From assembly GCF_001399675.1 (NCBI RefSeq), contig NZ_LJCO01000072.1, positions 45,888 through 109,887 on the forward strand: a stretch of 64,000 nt of DNA, in the 5' to 3' direction. The notes below the pieces were generated by a model that worked only from the letters and a program-made list of their open reading frames with translations, was not told where the DNA came from and did not search any database. Positions 26,750-35,129 of this stretch are shown here, in pieces; position 1 is the first letter of the stretch, and each line of letters opens with the position of its first letter. The position numbers and the translations under genes are program-made. The DNA comes from Paenalicyclobacillus ferrooxydans. GTDB taxonomy: Bacteria; Bacillota; Bacilli; Alicyclobacillales; Alicyclobacillaceae.

Positions 26750-28121
26750 GAACCATCAGCTCCTTACCGAGTGTTCGAATAGAAAGGACACGTGCCAGCT
26801 GCCAACAAAACCAAACAATAGCTACAGCACACAAGACAGATGCAATCATCACTCCAGGGACAAAAGCGAGTCCGCCAGAGACAGCCAGCAAAAGTAAACC
26901 AACAACAAACACGATGAATACCGGTCGAGCCCGTTCGACGTCAATCATATCCTTAATCAGCGGCGTTTTGCCCTTTTCAACACCCACGCTGTACCTTTTT
27001 GTCCAGACCAGAAAGGGCACAATCTTGTAGGCGTAACTCATCACAGTGAGCGTAATCCAGCCAAGCAGATAAAATGTGACGACAGCCTGCCAACCCGCCA
27101 GACCTTGACGACCAAAGGACAAAACAACAAGCCCAAGAATCGCAAGCACACCACCGCCGATGGCACTCATTGCGGTAATCATCGGTGCCTCTGTACGCCG
27201 ACGCAGCCGTTTTTTGTAGATCCCGCGGAAATCCAACCCTTGATTCATAAACGTTGCGATGCCGAAAACCCCACCGCCGATTGTTACAGCCGCAACATGC
27301 GACCAGATGCCGAAGAGCAGGCCCCAGATGGCAATTTGAGCAAAAGCGAAGGTCCACGGTTGGCGTTTCGTTGAGAACCCATGTGACAAGGTGAACATCG
27401 GTAACAACTTGTAACTGAAACCAAGAATAAGAAAGGTGAAGAAACCGCCTGTCGCCAGAATGATGTGTGTCCAGAGGAGTTCCTGAAACACCGTTCCAAT
27501 CACCGGCACGGCAAACGACACGACAAGTAAAAGTGCCGCGGTGACTGCTGCAGCCAAGTACACGTGCGCCCATTGAATGAACCAGACAACAGGCCCCTTA
27601 ACGGTGGTCTTTCGTATCGACATCAGCATTACCGCAACAAAGATGTACAAAGATAATGTGACCAGACTGCCAAACACAATCAACCCTGGCGTCCACCATA
27701 CGGCCATCGAACTGATGAGACCAATGACCCCGACTGCATACAGCCAGAAGTTATACCTTGCGACGGACACATTTGACAGCGGGATGAGAAATGCGACAGT
27801 CGAGAGTTGGTACACGGCCCCCATGACGAATGCCAGCAGAGAGCCGAGGGTGAGCATATGCGTCATAGAGACGACAGCCGGTTGAAGTGGCATGCCCTGA
27901 CCAAGGCGACTAGACTCAAAGACCATGTCGATCGCAAACAGGAAAAACCCCAGGATTCCGAGTACCATGTAGCGCATCGGTACCGTAAATGGAGGAGATT
28001 GACTGTTGGACAATCCGCCACCAGGCCCTCCCATTCCCACTGATCCTGGCATCGGACGAGGAGCAGGCCGTGAACCTGAACCTGGCTTTTGTCCGCCTCT
28101 GTCACCAACTGTATTACTCAT
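26742..28121 (-). CDS. Haem-copper-oxidase-like / NnrS-like 12-helix membrane protein (copy 1)
   Basis: 459 aa. A Gly/Pro-rich N-terminus of about 45 residues precedes about twelve helices. Conserved His-bearing blocks are THMLTLGS, WTHIILATGGFFTF...SYKLLPMFTLSHG and YAYKIVPFLVW, shared with the paralogue at 40459-41817. They suggest a haem-binding membrane protein distantly related to haem-copper oxidase subunit I or NnrS, but without the canonical HPEVY and HH copper-site blocks. Ends in a gene overlap with DUF59. GGGAGGTGAAG precedes ATG 28121. Function unknown; NO or oxygen response is an inference from context. Confidence 0.65.
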   Translation of the reverse strand: MSNTVGDRGGQKPGSGSRPAPRPMPGSVGMGGPGGGLSNSQSPPFTVPMRYMVLGILGFFLFAIDMVFESSRLGQGMPLQPAVVSMTHMLTLGSLLAFVMGAVYQLSTVAFLIPLSNVSVARYNFWLYAVGVIGLISSMAVWWTPGLIVFGSLVTLSLYIFVAVMLMSIRKTTVKGPVVWFIQWAHVYLAAAVTAALLLVVSFAVPVIGTVFQELLWTHIILATGGFFTFLILGFSYKLLPMFTLSHGFSTKRQPWTFAFAQIAIWGLLFGIWSHVAAVTIGGGVFGIATFMNQGLDFRGIYKKRLRRRTEAPMITAMSAIGGGVLAILGLVVLSFGRQGLAGWQAVVTFYLLGWITLTVMSYAYKIVPFLVWTKRYSVGVEKGKTPLIKDMIDVERARPVFIVFVVGLLLLAVSGGLAFVPGVMIASVLCAVAIVWFCWQLARVLSIRTLGKELMVRD

Positions 28122-28194
28122 CGTACTTCACCTCCCAGCGGACGCAGTCTGACGAAAACTCACTGTTGCTTCAGGAATACTTGCAGCAAGGTAC

Positions 28195-28210
28195 GGTGAC
28201 TTGAATCACC
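28195..28210. promoter_or_regulatory. CRP/FNR-like palindrome GGTGA-N6-TCACC
   Basis: Perfect inverted repeat with 6-base spacer, 8 of 10 arm bases matching TGTGA-N6-TCACA, about 75 bp upstream of the oxidase-like membrane protein. No convincing -10 box at the class II distance. Compare the sites at 40084 and 42160. Confidence 0.4.
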
Positions 28211-28311
28211 TTCGTATTCCCTGACTTTTGTTCTGCGTCCCGTAAGCACATCCTTATTATTGCCGGGATCGGTGTCGGCAGCTGTGAAAAACATCACATT
28301 GGTAAACTTGT

Positions 28312-29238
28312 TCAGATCGTAAGAGAGACAGCAATGAGTGTGAACATGGCAGGCAAGATCAGCAGAGAGGCCAAGAATGTTCGTTTCGCCCAGATTGTAC
28401 TGTCATAAGGAGATTGTAAAAGGAAAATATGGCTGACAAAAAACCAGCCTGTCAGAACCAAACATCCACCAACAAGCACTGGCTGATTTAGCCCAATCGC
28501 CGGTGCAAATGCGACTCCAGCCATCAACAACACAGAATAAACTAGCATCTGCCGCTTCGTCGATCTCGCTCCGCGAACCACCGGCATCATGGGAACACCA
28601 GCTTTTTCGTAGTCTTCTGCTTTATAGAGGGAAAGTGCCCAAAAGTGGCCAGGCGTCCACAAGAAAATCAGTGCGAACATCCACCACGCAGCGGGTGCAA
28701 GATGTCCTGTCACCGCGGCCCAACCGACGAGTGGCGGAAACGCGCCTGCTCCGCCGCCAATGACAATGTTTTGCGGCGTTCGACGCTTGAGCAGCATGGT
28801 ATATACCACTCCGTAGTACAAAGCACCGAGAAATCCGAGTAATGCAGAAAGCGGATTAACCATCACATATAAAACGACGACACCGAGGGCCGTAAGCAGA
28901 ATGCCAAAAGTAAAGGCCTGCCGGCTCGTGATGATGCCTGCAGGCAGAGGACGTCGCTTTGTCCGATGCATTACTGCATCGATGTCTTGGTCATACCACA
29001 TATTCATAACCGCAGAGCCGCCTGCACACATCGCCAATCCGAGAATCCCAAACACGGTCACCCGCAGGCCGGGAAGTCCATGGTTTGCAGCAATCATGGC
29101 ACAGTAGGCCGTGAAGGCAAGCAATGTGACAATTCTCGGCTTGGTCAGCACCATGAAGGCGCGCATTACACCCCATAGAGAACTCTGCGACTCGGTATCT
29201 GTCCAATCTTCATAGAGTTTCGATTCTGGAATCCCCAT
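28312..29238 (-). CDS. ctaB: Protoheme IX farnesyltransferase (haem O synthase)
   Basis: UbiA-family prenyltransferase that farnesylates haem B to haem O on the route to haem A for aa3 oxidases. 308 aa, about nine helices, with the prenyl-diphosphate motif NMWYDQDIDAVMHRTKRRPLP (about 97 on; Asp residues bind Mg-diphosphate) and KRRTPQNIVIGG. It follows qoxD by 133 bp; GAGG lies 9 bp before ATG 29238. CtaA (haem A synthase) was not seen in the window. Its location at the end of the qox genes fits supply of the oxidase cofactor. Confidence 0.93.
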   Translation of the reverse strand: MGIPESKLYEDWTDTESQSSLWGVMRAFMVLTKPRIVTLLAFTAYCAMIAANHGLPGLRVTVFGILGLAMCAGGSAVMNMWYDQDIDAVMHRTKRRPLPAGIITSRQAFTFGILLTALGVVVLYVMVNPLSALLGFLGALYYGVVYTMLLKRRTPQNIVIGGGAGAFPPLVGWAAVTGHLAPAAWWMFALIFLWTPGHFWALSLYKAEDYEKAGVPMMPVVRGARSTKRQMLVYSVLLMAGVAFAPAIGLNQPVLVGGCLVLTGWFFVSHIFLLQSPYDSTIWAKRTFLASLLILPAMFTLIAVSLTI

Positions 29239-29371
29239 GATGTTTTACCTCACTCCTTTTGATAGAGAAGAAGGAGGCATGGAAGCCTCCCTCTGAGGCT
29301 CTTAAGGCCTCCGTTCGAACAGGATAAGCCGCGTTCTACGGTTAATCCTCCTGCTCCATCTCCCTGCTTTT

Positions 29372-29710
29372 TTACGAAACCTGTGAACCGAATCCCATAA
29401 TCCAGACTGACATAAGCGCAATGGCAAAGGTGAAGATAAGCCCGAGTATCAGTGCCAAGGAATGATAAGGCGGGCCGTCCCCTTCAGTAACGTGCATGAA
29501 GAAGAAAAGCTGAACGACAATTTGAAACCCAGCCAAGATGGTCATGACAATCATCAGCGGTGCCACATGCATGGCGTGCGTTAGTGCCAGTGCGAATGAA
29601 ATGGCTGTAAGAACCAGCGACAGCAGATAACCGAGGACGTATTGACCGGATCTGTGTTTGGCGTGTGACGGCCCGTTGCCCTGCGTGAGTTTGTCTGTAC
29701 TCGTCGACAT
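29372..29710 (-). CDS. qoxD: aa3 quinol oxidase subunit IV (arm 1)
   Basis: 112 aa, three helices; LTAISFALALTH and the hallmark VVQLFFFMHVTEG of the bacterial cytochrome o/aa3 subunit IV family (COX4_pro). It starts one base after the subunit III stop, so the two are translationally coupled. Its paralogue at 38931-39266 shares FMHVTE and the N-terminal MST. Structural subunit of the membrane oxidase. Between it and ctaB lies a weak hairpin (29284-29300) that could attenuate. Confidence 0.9.
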   Translation of the reverse strand: MSTSTDKLTQGNGPSHAKHRSGQYVLGYLLSLVLTAISFALALTHAMHVAPLMIVMTILAGFQIVVQLFFFMHVTEGDGPPYHSLALILGLIFTFAIALMSVWIMGFGSQVS

Positions 29711-30340
29711 CTACATCACCACCCCAGATAGATAGACTACGGTAAAGATAAAAACCCACACGACGTCGAGGAAGTGCCAGTACAGGTTGACCACGAAGAC
29801 CTTTCGAGCTGAAATCGGGTTGATGCCTTTTTTCGCGACTTGAATTGCTGTGACAATCATCCAGATGATCCCGATGGACACGTGCGTCCCGTGTGTACCG
29901 ACGAGTGTAAAGAACGCAGACAAGAATGCGCTGCGCTGCATCGTTGCGCCTCGAAGCGCATCGGAAACAAACTCGCTTGCTTCAAACCCGACGAACGTAA
30001 GGCCGAGCGCAATGGTCACAATTAACCAGGTGAGCAGTTGCCGTTTGTTGCCGTTGCGCATGGCAAGTGTGGACATGCCTCCAGTGAAGCTGCTCGTCAA
30101 AAGCACAAATGTTTCAATCGTAAACCCTCGCACGTCAAAAATGTCGTGTGGGGTAGGCCCGCCATCGGTATGTGTGCGAAGGACGAGGTACGTTGCGAAC
30201 AGACATCCAAAGAGCAGCATGTCGGTCGCAAGGAAAATCCAGAATCCGAGGATTTTCACGGATTGTACAGGGTTTTGATATTCCAGAGGTTTATCCGCAA
30301 CATGCTGGTGCGGTGCAACCGTTGTATGTGCGACAGCCAT
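29711..30340 (-). CDS. qoxC: aa3 quinol oxidase subunit III (arm 1)
   Basis: 209 aa, five helices. KILGFWIFLATDMLLFGCLFA, TLVGTHGTHVSIGIIWM and YWHFLDVVWVFIFTVVYL are characteristic of the five-helix subunit III of QoxC/CyoC type. ATG 30340 is one base beyond the qoxB stop (TAAGATG) with GGGGAGG 7 bp upstream. Non-catalytic subunit, probably stabilising the proton pump. Confidence 0.93.
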   Translation of the reverse strand: MAVAHTTVAPHQHVADKPLEYQNPVQSVKILGFWIFLATDMLLFGCLFATYLVLRTHTDGGPTPHDIFDVRGFTIETFVLLTSSFTGGMSTLAMRNGNKRQLLTWLIVTIALGLTFVGFEASEFVSDALRGATMQRSAFLSAFFTLVGTHGTHVSIGIIWMIVTAIQVAKKGINPISARKVFVVNLYWHFLDVVWVFIFTVVYLSGVVM

Positions 30341-30341
30341 C

Positions 30342-32315
30342 TTACAACCTCCCCAATGCTGCTTCGACTTCACGCACTTCTTCCGCCAGGATGTGATACT
30401 CATCATCCCATTCGAAGGCACGCAGGATCATCGTCAATGCAACGCCGACGAGTCCAATGACAGCAAGTACATACCAATTGAAGACGAAGCCAAATCCAGC
30501 GACGAAAAACGCCAGGCCCATCAAGAACGGACGGCCGGAATTCTTCGGCATGTGAATGTCAGCAATCGCATCCGGGTTGATCCTCCGGAGCTCACCCTCA
30601 CGTCCTTCTTGCTTCATGACCCACAGCATATCTCTGTCTGTAACCGTTGGAATGACGGCAAAGTTGTAATGCGGTGCAGGTGACGGCAAAGACCATTCAA
30701 GCGTGCGGCCGTTCCACGGGTCGCCTGTGAGGTCACGCTCACCGTACTTAATGCTGTACACAATCTGTACAACGATGAAAAGGAAGCCAAGTCCCATAAT
30801 GTAAGCACCGATGGTCGAGATGAGGTTCAACGTATGCCACCCCATACCGGCCGGATAGGTGTACATTCTGCGCTGCATGCCCTTAAACCCGAGTGCGTAC
30901 TGCGGCATAAAGCAGACGTAGAATCCGATATTGAACAGCCAGAAGGCAATTCGTCCAATTTTCTCATCGAGTTTGAATCCAAACATCTTTGGCCACCAGA
31001 AGTACATACCGGCAATCAAACCGAACACTGGGCCAGCAATGAGAACCTGGTGGAAGTGCGCTATCAGGAAGTAACTGTTGTGATACTGGTAATCTGCCGG
31101 AGCTACAGCCAACATGACGCCTGTTGCACCACCGATGATAAAATTCGGCACAAAGGCCAGCGTCCAAAGCATTGGCAGCTCAAAGCTGATCCGTCCACGG
31201 AACATCGTGAACAACCAGTTAAACACCTTCACGCCAGTCGGAATGGCGACCATCATCGACGCGACCGCAAAGAACGTATTTACGTCTGCACCTGCACCCA
31301 TGGTGAAGAAGTGGTGAGCCCAGACAAAGTAGCTGATGACACTGATTAGCAAGAGAGATGCAACCATCGATGTGTAACCAAAGATTCGCTTGCGTGCAAA
31401 GGTCGCGACGACTTCGGAAAACACACCGAATGCTGGCAAAACGACGATATACACTTCGGGATGTCCCCAGATCCAGAAGAGGTTGACGAACATCATCGGA
31501 TCGCCGCCGTGCAACATCGTAAAGAAGTGCGTACCGACAATTCGGTCAAGCATCAGGAGCGCAAGCGCGATGGTCAGTGCAGGGAACGCAAAGATGATTA
31601 CAATCGAAGCGGCCACGACTGACCACGTGAAAAGCGGCATCCGCATGAGTTTCATACCAGGAGCGCGCATCTTCAGGATTGTCGCAAGGAAATTAATTCC
31701 TGTCGCGATACTTCCGATACCAGAAATCTGCAGCGAGAGCAGATAGAAGTTTTCGCCAGGCCCCTTATCAAATCCAAGTTCTGTCAACGGCGGGTAACTG
31801 ACCCAGCCTGCATCCGGTGAACCGCCAAAGACGAACGAAATGTTGAACAACATGGCGCCAAAGAAGAAAAGCCAGAAGCTGATGGCATTCAGATACGGAA
31901 ACGCGACGTCGCGAGCGCCGATTTGCAAAGGTACGACAATGTTAAACATCGCGAAAATCATCGGCATGGCCATGAACAGAATCATGATGGTGCCGTGTGT
32001 TGTGAAAATCTGATCGTAGTGTTCAGCCGTCAAAAAATGACTGTTTGGCGATGCGAGCTGCGTTCGGAGCAGCATTGCATCCGCACCGCCGCGAAACATC
32101 ATCAATAGTGCTGCAATAAGATACATAATCCCGATTCGCTTATGGTCAACCGACGTTAACCACTCTTTCCAAAGCCACTTCCACTTCTTGAAATAAGTCA
32201 GCGTCGCAACAATCCCAATCGAGGTGAGTGCAATCAAAATGTCCGATATCCAGATGAGATACCCTTCATTCCACATCAGATAGGTATCGGTGAACTGTTT
32301 CAGGGCCGCCGGCAT
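30342..32315 (-). CDS. qoxB: aa3 quinol oxidase subunit I (arm 1)
   Basis: 657 aa haem-copper oxidase catalytic subunit. It carries the low-spin haem His in FTTHGTIMILF, the copper/Tyr-His block WGHPEVYIVVLPAFG, the HH pair in VWAHHFFTMG, and the haem a3/a pair in FLIAHFHQVL. The Glu of GHPEVY marks a type-A (D/K channel) proton-pumping enzyme. The extra helix before HTGTI and the long cytosolic tail ending EVREVEAALGRL match QoxB of Bacillus closely, rather than CtaD. First of four tightly packed genes after qoxA. Confidence 0.95.
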   Translation of the reverse strand: MPAALKQFTDTYLMWNEGYLIWISDILIALTSIGIVATLTYFKKWKWLWKEWLTSVDHKRIGIMYLIAALLMMFRGGADAMLLRTQLASPNSHFLTAEHYDQIFTTHGTIMILFMAMPMIFAMFNIVVPLQIGARDVAFPYLNAISFWLFFFGAMLFNISFVFGGSPDAGWVSYPPLTELGFDKGPGENFYLLSLQISGIGSIATGINFLATILKMRAPGMKLMRMPLFTWSVVAASIVIIFAFPALTIALALLMLDRIVGTHFFTMLHGGDPMMFVNLFWIWGHPEVYIVVLPAFGVFSEVVATFARKRIFGYTSMVASLLLISVISYFVWAHHFFTMGAGADVNTFFAVASMMVAIPTGVKVFNWLFTMFRGRISFELPMLWTLAFVPNFIIGGATGVMLAVAPADYQYHNSYFLIAHFHQVLIAGPVFGLIAGMYFWWPKMFGFKLDEKIGRIAFWLFNIGFYVCFMPQYALGFKGMQRRMYTYPAGMGWHTLNLISTIGAYIMGLGFLFIVVQIVYSIKYGERDLTGDPWNGRTLEWSLPSPAPHYNFAVIPTVTDRDMLWVMKQEGREGELRRINPDAIADIHMPKNSGRPFLMGLAFFVAGFGFVFNWYVLAVIGLVGVALTMILRAFEWDDEYHILAEEVREVEAALGRL

Positions 32316-32334
32316 GTCATTCCCTCCTGCCTCT

Positions 32335-33303
32335 TTACTTGTTTGAACTGCTCGACTGACTTGCTTCGTTGGCTATTCCACTCTTTGCAGTCGAGTTGCT
32401 CATCGCAGTGGAATTTCCACTGGCCATACCTGCCATGTTCATGGTTCCTGGCATGTACCGACCGCCTTCAGACCAGATGACATTGTCAAACAGCCCTTTC
32501 GGGAACGAAGAATAAGATGCGGTTCCCATCGTGCTTGGCTTCTTCAATTTGTTGTAGTCGGCCATGGTCAATGCAGGTGCACTAGATTTGGTTTGACTGA
32601 CCCATTTGTTAAAGTCGCTGTTTGAAGCGGCAATGACGGTAAAGTCGTCATGAGCAAAACCTCTGCCCGTAAAGTTCGCCCCGTGGCCGTAATACTGGCC
32701 GGGTTTGTCTGCCTGAAGCCAAAGGCCCATAGCCATACCCGGCATGGTGTATTCCTGGCCGCCTAGTTGCGGCACCCAGAATGAGTTCATCGGGGCGTCA
32801 GACGTGAGCACGAACTGCACCGGGACCCCTGTCGGAATCTCGCAGTAATTAACCGTTGCAACGCCCTGGCCCGGGTATTGGAATAGCCACTTCCAGTCAA
32901 GCGATGTTACCTCAATCGTCATCGGATTGACATTTTGTTCAGGCGGTCTCGTCAGAGCAAACGTTGTCTTGGCGGTGAACACCGACAAGATACCGACGAT
33001 AATAATCGGGATCGACCACCAAACCACTTCAAGCACCTTGCTCTCTGACCACTCTGGGCTGTATTTCGCCTTATTGCCAGGTGTGTTCCGGTAACGGAAG
33101 ATGATAAAAAAGAAGATGGCGAGTGTCGGTACAATGACAATCGCGATGAGAATCACAGACGTGATAATGAGGTTTAATTCCTGTTTACCTACAGGTCCGA
33201 CCGGATGAAATACTAAATACTGCGGACCACAGCCAGATAACAAGGCGGCTGCAAGAACGGCTGTAACAAGTGCCCCCCACTTCTTTACAGACTGTTTGTG
33301 CAC
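32335..33303 (-). CDS. qoxA: aa3 quinol oxidase subunit II, lipoprotein (arm 1)
   Basis: 322 aa. Lipoprotein signal with lipobox LSGC (Cys25), two helices, then a cupredoxin domain (WKWLFQYPGQGVATVNYC, DAPMNSFWVPQLGGQEYTMPGMAMGLW). The Cu-A ligands CxxxC...H..M are absent, so electrons should come from menaquinol, not cytochrome c. The C-terminus is a Ser/Asn/Met-rich tail missing from the second copy. GTG 33303 (GGGGAG 8 bp upstream) gives the signal peptide; an upstream TTG at 33327 is less likely. Confidence 0.92.
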   Translation of the reverse strand: MHKQSVKKWGALVTAVLAAALLSGCGPQYLVFHPVGPVGKQELNLIITSVILIAIVIVPTLAIFFFIIFRYRNTPGNKAKYSPEWSESKVLEVVWWSIPIIIVGILSVFTAKTTFALTRPPEQNVNPMTIEVTSLDWKWLFQYPGQGVATVNYCEIPTGVPVQFVLTSDAPMNSFWVPQLGGQEYTMPGMAMGLWLQADKPGQYYGHGANFTGRGFAHDDFTVIAASNSDFNKWVSQTKSSAPALTMADYNKLKKPSTMGTASYSSFPKGLFDNVIWSEGGRYMPGTMNMAGMASGNSTAMSNSTAKSGIANEASQSSSSNK

Positions 33304-33913
33304 GCTTATTTCTCCCCTTCCAATCAACGAGATTTCATGATCCTGCGGCAGTAAAATTTCATGTGTCGTGTCTGCAGAGGGCGGCGTTTATTCACGCCAT
33401 GGTTCTGATGTCGGCCGGAGATAGTGGGGCACATTGGTCTGTCCAGGCCCGTTTGGCCTACTGACGAGTGCTATCAAAGGTCATTTTGACCCGGTTCATA
33501 ACCAGACCGAACCTACTATGACAATGGCCATAAACGCCTAGTACAATCTGCATTCACACGCTACAATGCACAGAATAAAAGTTGGGAACATGGCTCAAGT
33601 GTGCGCTGGATCACAATTCAAAAAGGAGAATAGAGGGCGTTCACAAACTGTTCGCAAACAGGATTTTGGGGTTTGGGATGCTGTTGGGATGCTGTTGGGA
33701 TGCTGTTGGGATGCTGTTGGGATGCTGTTGGGATGCTGTTGGGATGCTGTTGGGATGCTGTTGGGATGCTGTTGGGATGCTGTTGGGATGCTGTTGGGAC
33801 TTGCCGCCTAATGCCGTGGCCGTCGGTCCGCGTGGTGGCTGGAGTGTGTAAGGGGTTAGCGTCTGATAAGACGACGGTCGGACGGCATTGCAGCCGTCCG
33901 ACCGCTGTACAGG
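33304..33913. other. 610-bp gap upstream of qoxA with minisatellite and hairpin
   Basis: No credible gene. It contains the 11-bp minisatellite (33675-33795), a perfect 12-bp stem CGGTCGGACGGC/GCCGTCCGACCG at 33875-33904 that probably ends the cytochrome c transcript, and the qoxA leader. No clear promoter boxes identified. Confidence 0.65.
33675..33795. repeat. 11-bp minisatellite, 11 perfect copies
   Basis: Unit GGGATGCTGTT repeated 11 times without a mismatch (121 bp), about 370 bp upstream of qoxA and 120 bp downstream of the cytochrome c gene. Perfect identity suggests recent expansion. The plus-strand reading MGCCWDAVG... is a by-product of the repeat. Confidence 0.95.
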
Positions 33914-34315
33914 TTAGCTGAGGGTGCTCAGATAAGCGACAAGATCTGCGCGTTGTTGGTCAGTCAGTTGAGGAAAGCCTGGCATTCCGCCGCCGCCAGT
34001 CCTGATCCAGTTCTGAACGTTGTCATTGTTCACCGGTTGTCCATTGGGAAGTTGGGATTTTGACATGATACCCTTCAAACCTGGTCCAACGACCCGGTTA
34101 GTCCCTGTAGAGTGACACATCGAGCAGTCTTGCTGAAACAGTTTCAGTCCTTGCTGTGCATCACCCGTCACGGCCGTCGTTGTGCCCGAAGTGTTGGCGT
34201 TCGACGTATTTCCTGCGGGCGCTGCGGTATTACCGCCTGTGCCGCACCCGGCAACAAAAACTGATACGCCGACGCCGAGAGCCGCAATGGTGCTGTAAAG
34301 ACGTAACCGATTCAA
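33914..34315 (-). CDS. Small membrane-anchored c-type cytochrome (lipoprotein)
   Basis: 133 aa. Signal peptide with lipobox VAGC (Cys24), a Thr/Asn/Gly linker (about 25-50), and a class I cytochrome c domain with CSMCH (64-68) and probable axial Met in GGGMPGFPQLTDQQ. TTG 34315 preceded by a run of G at 5-6 bp is the best start; the longer frame lacks a signal sequence. Resembles Bacillus cytochrome c-551 (CccB). The adjacent oxidase lacks Cu-A, so its partner may be elsewhere or it may be a side carrier. Confidence 0.85.
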   Translation of the reverse strand: MNRLRLYSTIAALGVGVSVFVAGCGTGGNTAAPAGNTSNANTSGTTTAVTGDAQQGLKLFQQDCSMCHSTGTNRVVGPGLKGIMSKSQLPNGQPVNNDNVQNWIRTGGGGMPGFPQLTDQQRADLVAYLSTLS

Positions 34316-34645
34316 CCTTACCCCCCCTCTCTGTCGTTTATAAAACCCATCCCTACGGACTAGAAACTTGTCACATAGAGGCTTGTACCCTGCTTTCACC
34401 AACACTATACCAAATGTCTTGTCTCAGACCACAATCAGACGACAATTGGATGACCTTAACGCCTCGCACTTGAATAACTGAACACGTCCCCAGGTTGCTT
34501 CGAACCTCATGATTAAAAAGGCACCATGAAATTCATAATAACCCTGACTCGTCCTGCCGAACCATCATCGACTGTTGAACGCCGGGTGCCGTGCAAATCG
34601 TACAAATCCTGTGCACCACCCCCGAGGGAAAGGAGGAAGGCCAAC
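34316..34645. other. Centre of the divergent respiratory block
   Basis: 330 bp between the leftward cytochrome c and the rightward small membrane proteins. I see no gene and no convincing promoter pair; TATAGT on the minus strand (34404-34409) is a possible -10 without a good -35. Confidence 0.4.
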
Positions 34646-34765
34646 ATGGATCGAGCAAATGAAGGACTCTCCCTGGTCGCATGGGTTGTCATTATCACCT
34701 TTATTGTATTGATGATTCTTGGAGGAGTCTTGTGGTGGTGGGACGCCTACATCATTAAGGGTTAA
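34646..34765 (+). CDS. 39-aa single-helix membrane protein
   Basis: A short acidic N-terminus (MDRANEGLS), one hydrophobic helix of about 23 residues and the end WWWDAYIIKG. AAAGGAGG lies 10 bp upstream of ATG 34646, strong for so short a frame. The general look (single helix, aromatic end, basic Gly tail) recalls the 34-aa subunit IIa of the Thermus ba3 oxidase, but I cannot claim homology. As first gene of the plus oxidase arm it may be a small oxidase subunit (inference). Confidence 0.65.
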   Translation: MDRANEGLSLVAWVVIITFIVLMILGGVLWWWDAYIIKG

Positions 34766-34811
34766 ACGGAAGGATGTACATAATGCCAAAACTTCTGGGA
34801 AAGGTAACCAT

Positions 34812-34964
34812 ATGAAAATGAATGATGACCGTAATCAAGTACGCCGTCGCTATCGGTATGGACGAATTGTAGCTGCTGTTGTCATTGTCTTGGCGATCGC
34901 GTTTGTCTTGCTCGAGTTTCAAGAGTTTGCTCACCTCCACTTCGGTCGCTTTTACTGGCGCTGA
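34812..34964 (+). CDS. 50-aa single-helix membrane protein
   Basis: N-terminal half is basic (NQVRRRYRYGR), then one helix (IVAAVVIVLAIAFVLLEF) and a His/Phe-rich end (EFAHLHFGRFYWR). AAAGG lies 7 bp before ATG 34812. It follows the 39-aa gene by 46 bp and precedes qoxA2 by 165 bp. The arginine-rich side should remain in the cytosol. No family recognised. Confidence 0.6.
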   Translation: MKMNDDRNQVRRRYRYGRIVAAVVIVLAIAFVLLEFQEFAHLHFGRFYWR

Positions 34965-35129
34965 CGGAAGTGGAGCCGTGAAGTGGAGCCATAAAGCACA
35001 ACCGCTCCCGCACGCCAAACACCGTCTGACATGGCCGCAGCAGCCACGTGCTGTCGAGGTAGGCCTGTCTTCTGTGACGCCAGTGTTCTGTCCAATCTTC
35101 TTGAAGGAAAAGGAGGGTGTTGCAACCTC

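Noticed and set aside
32335..33303. Cytochrome c oxidase (CtaC) assignment for the subunit II genes
   Set aside because: The Cu-A ligands are absent in both copies and the cupredoxin blocks match quinol oxidase QoxA, so menaquinol is the likelier donor.
33566..33851. Plus-strand open frames encoding MLLGCCWDAVG repeats
   Set aside because: They are a by-product of the 11-bp minisatellite, open in all three frames, with no ribosome site or family.
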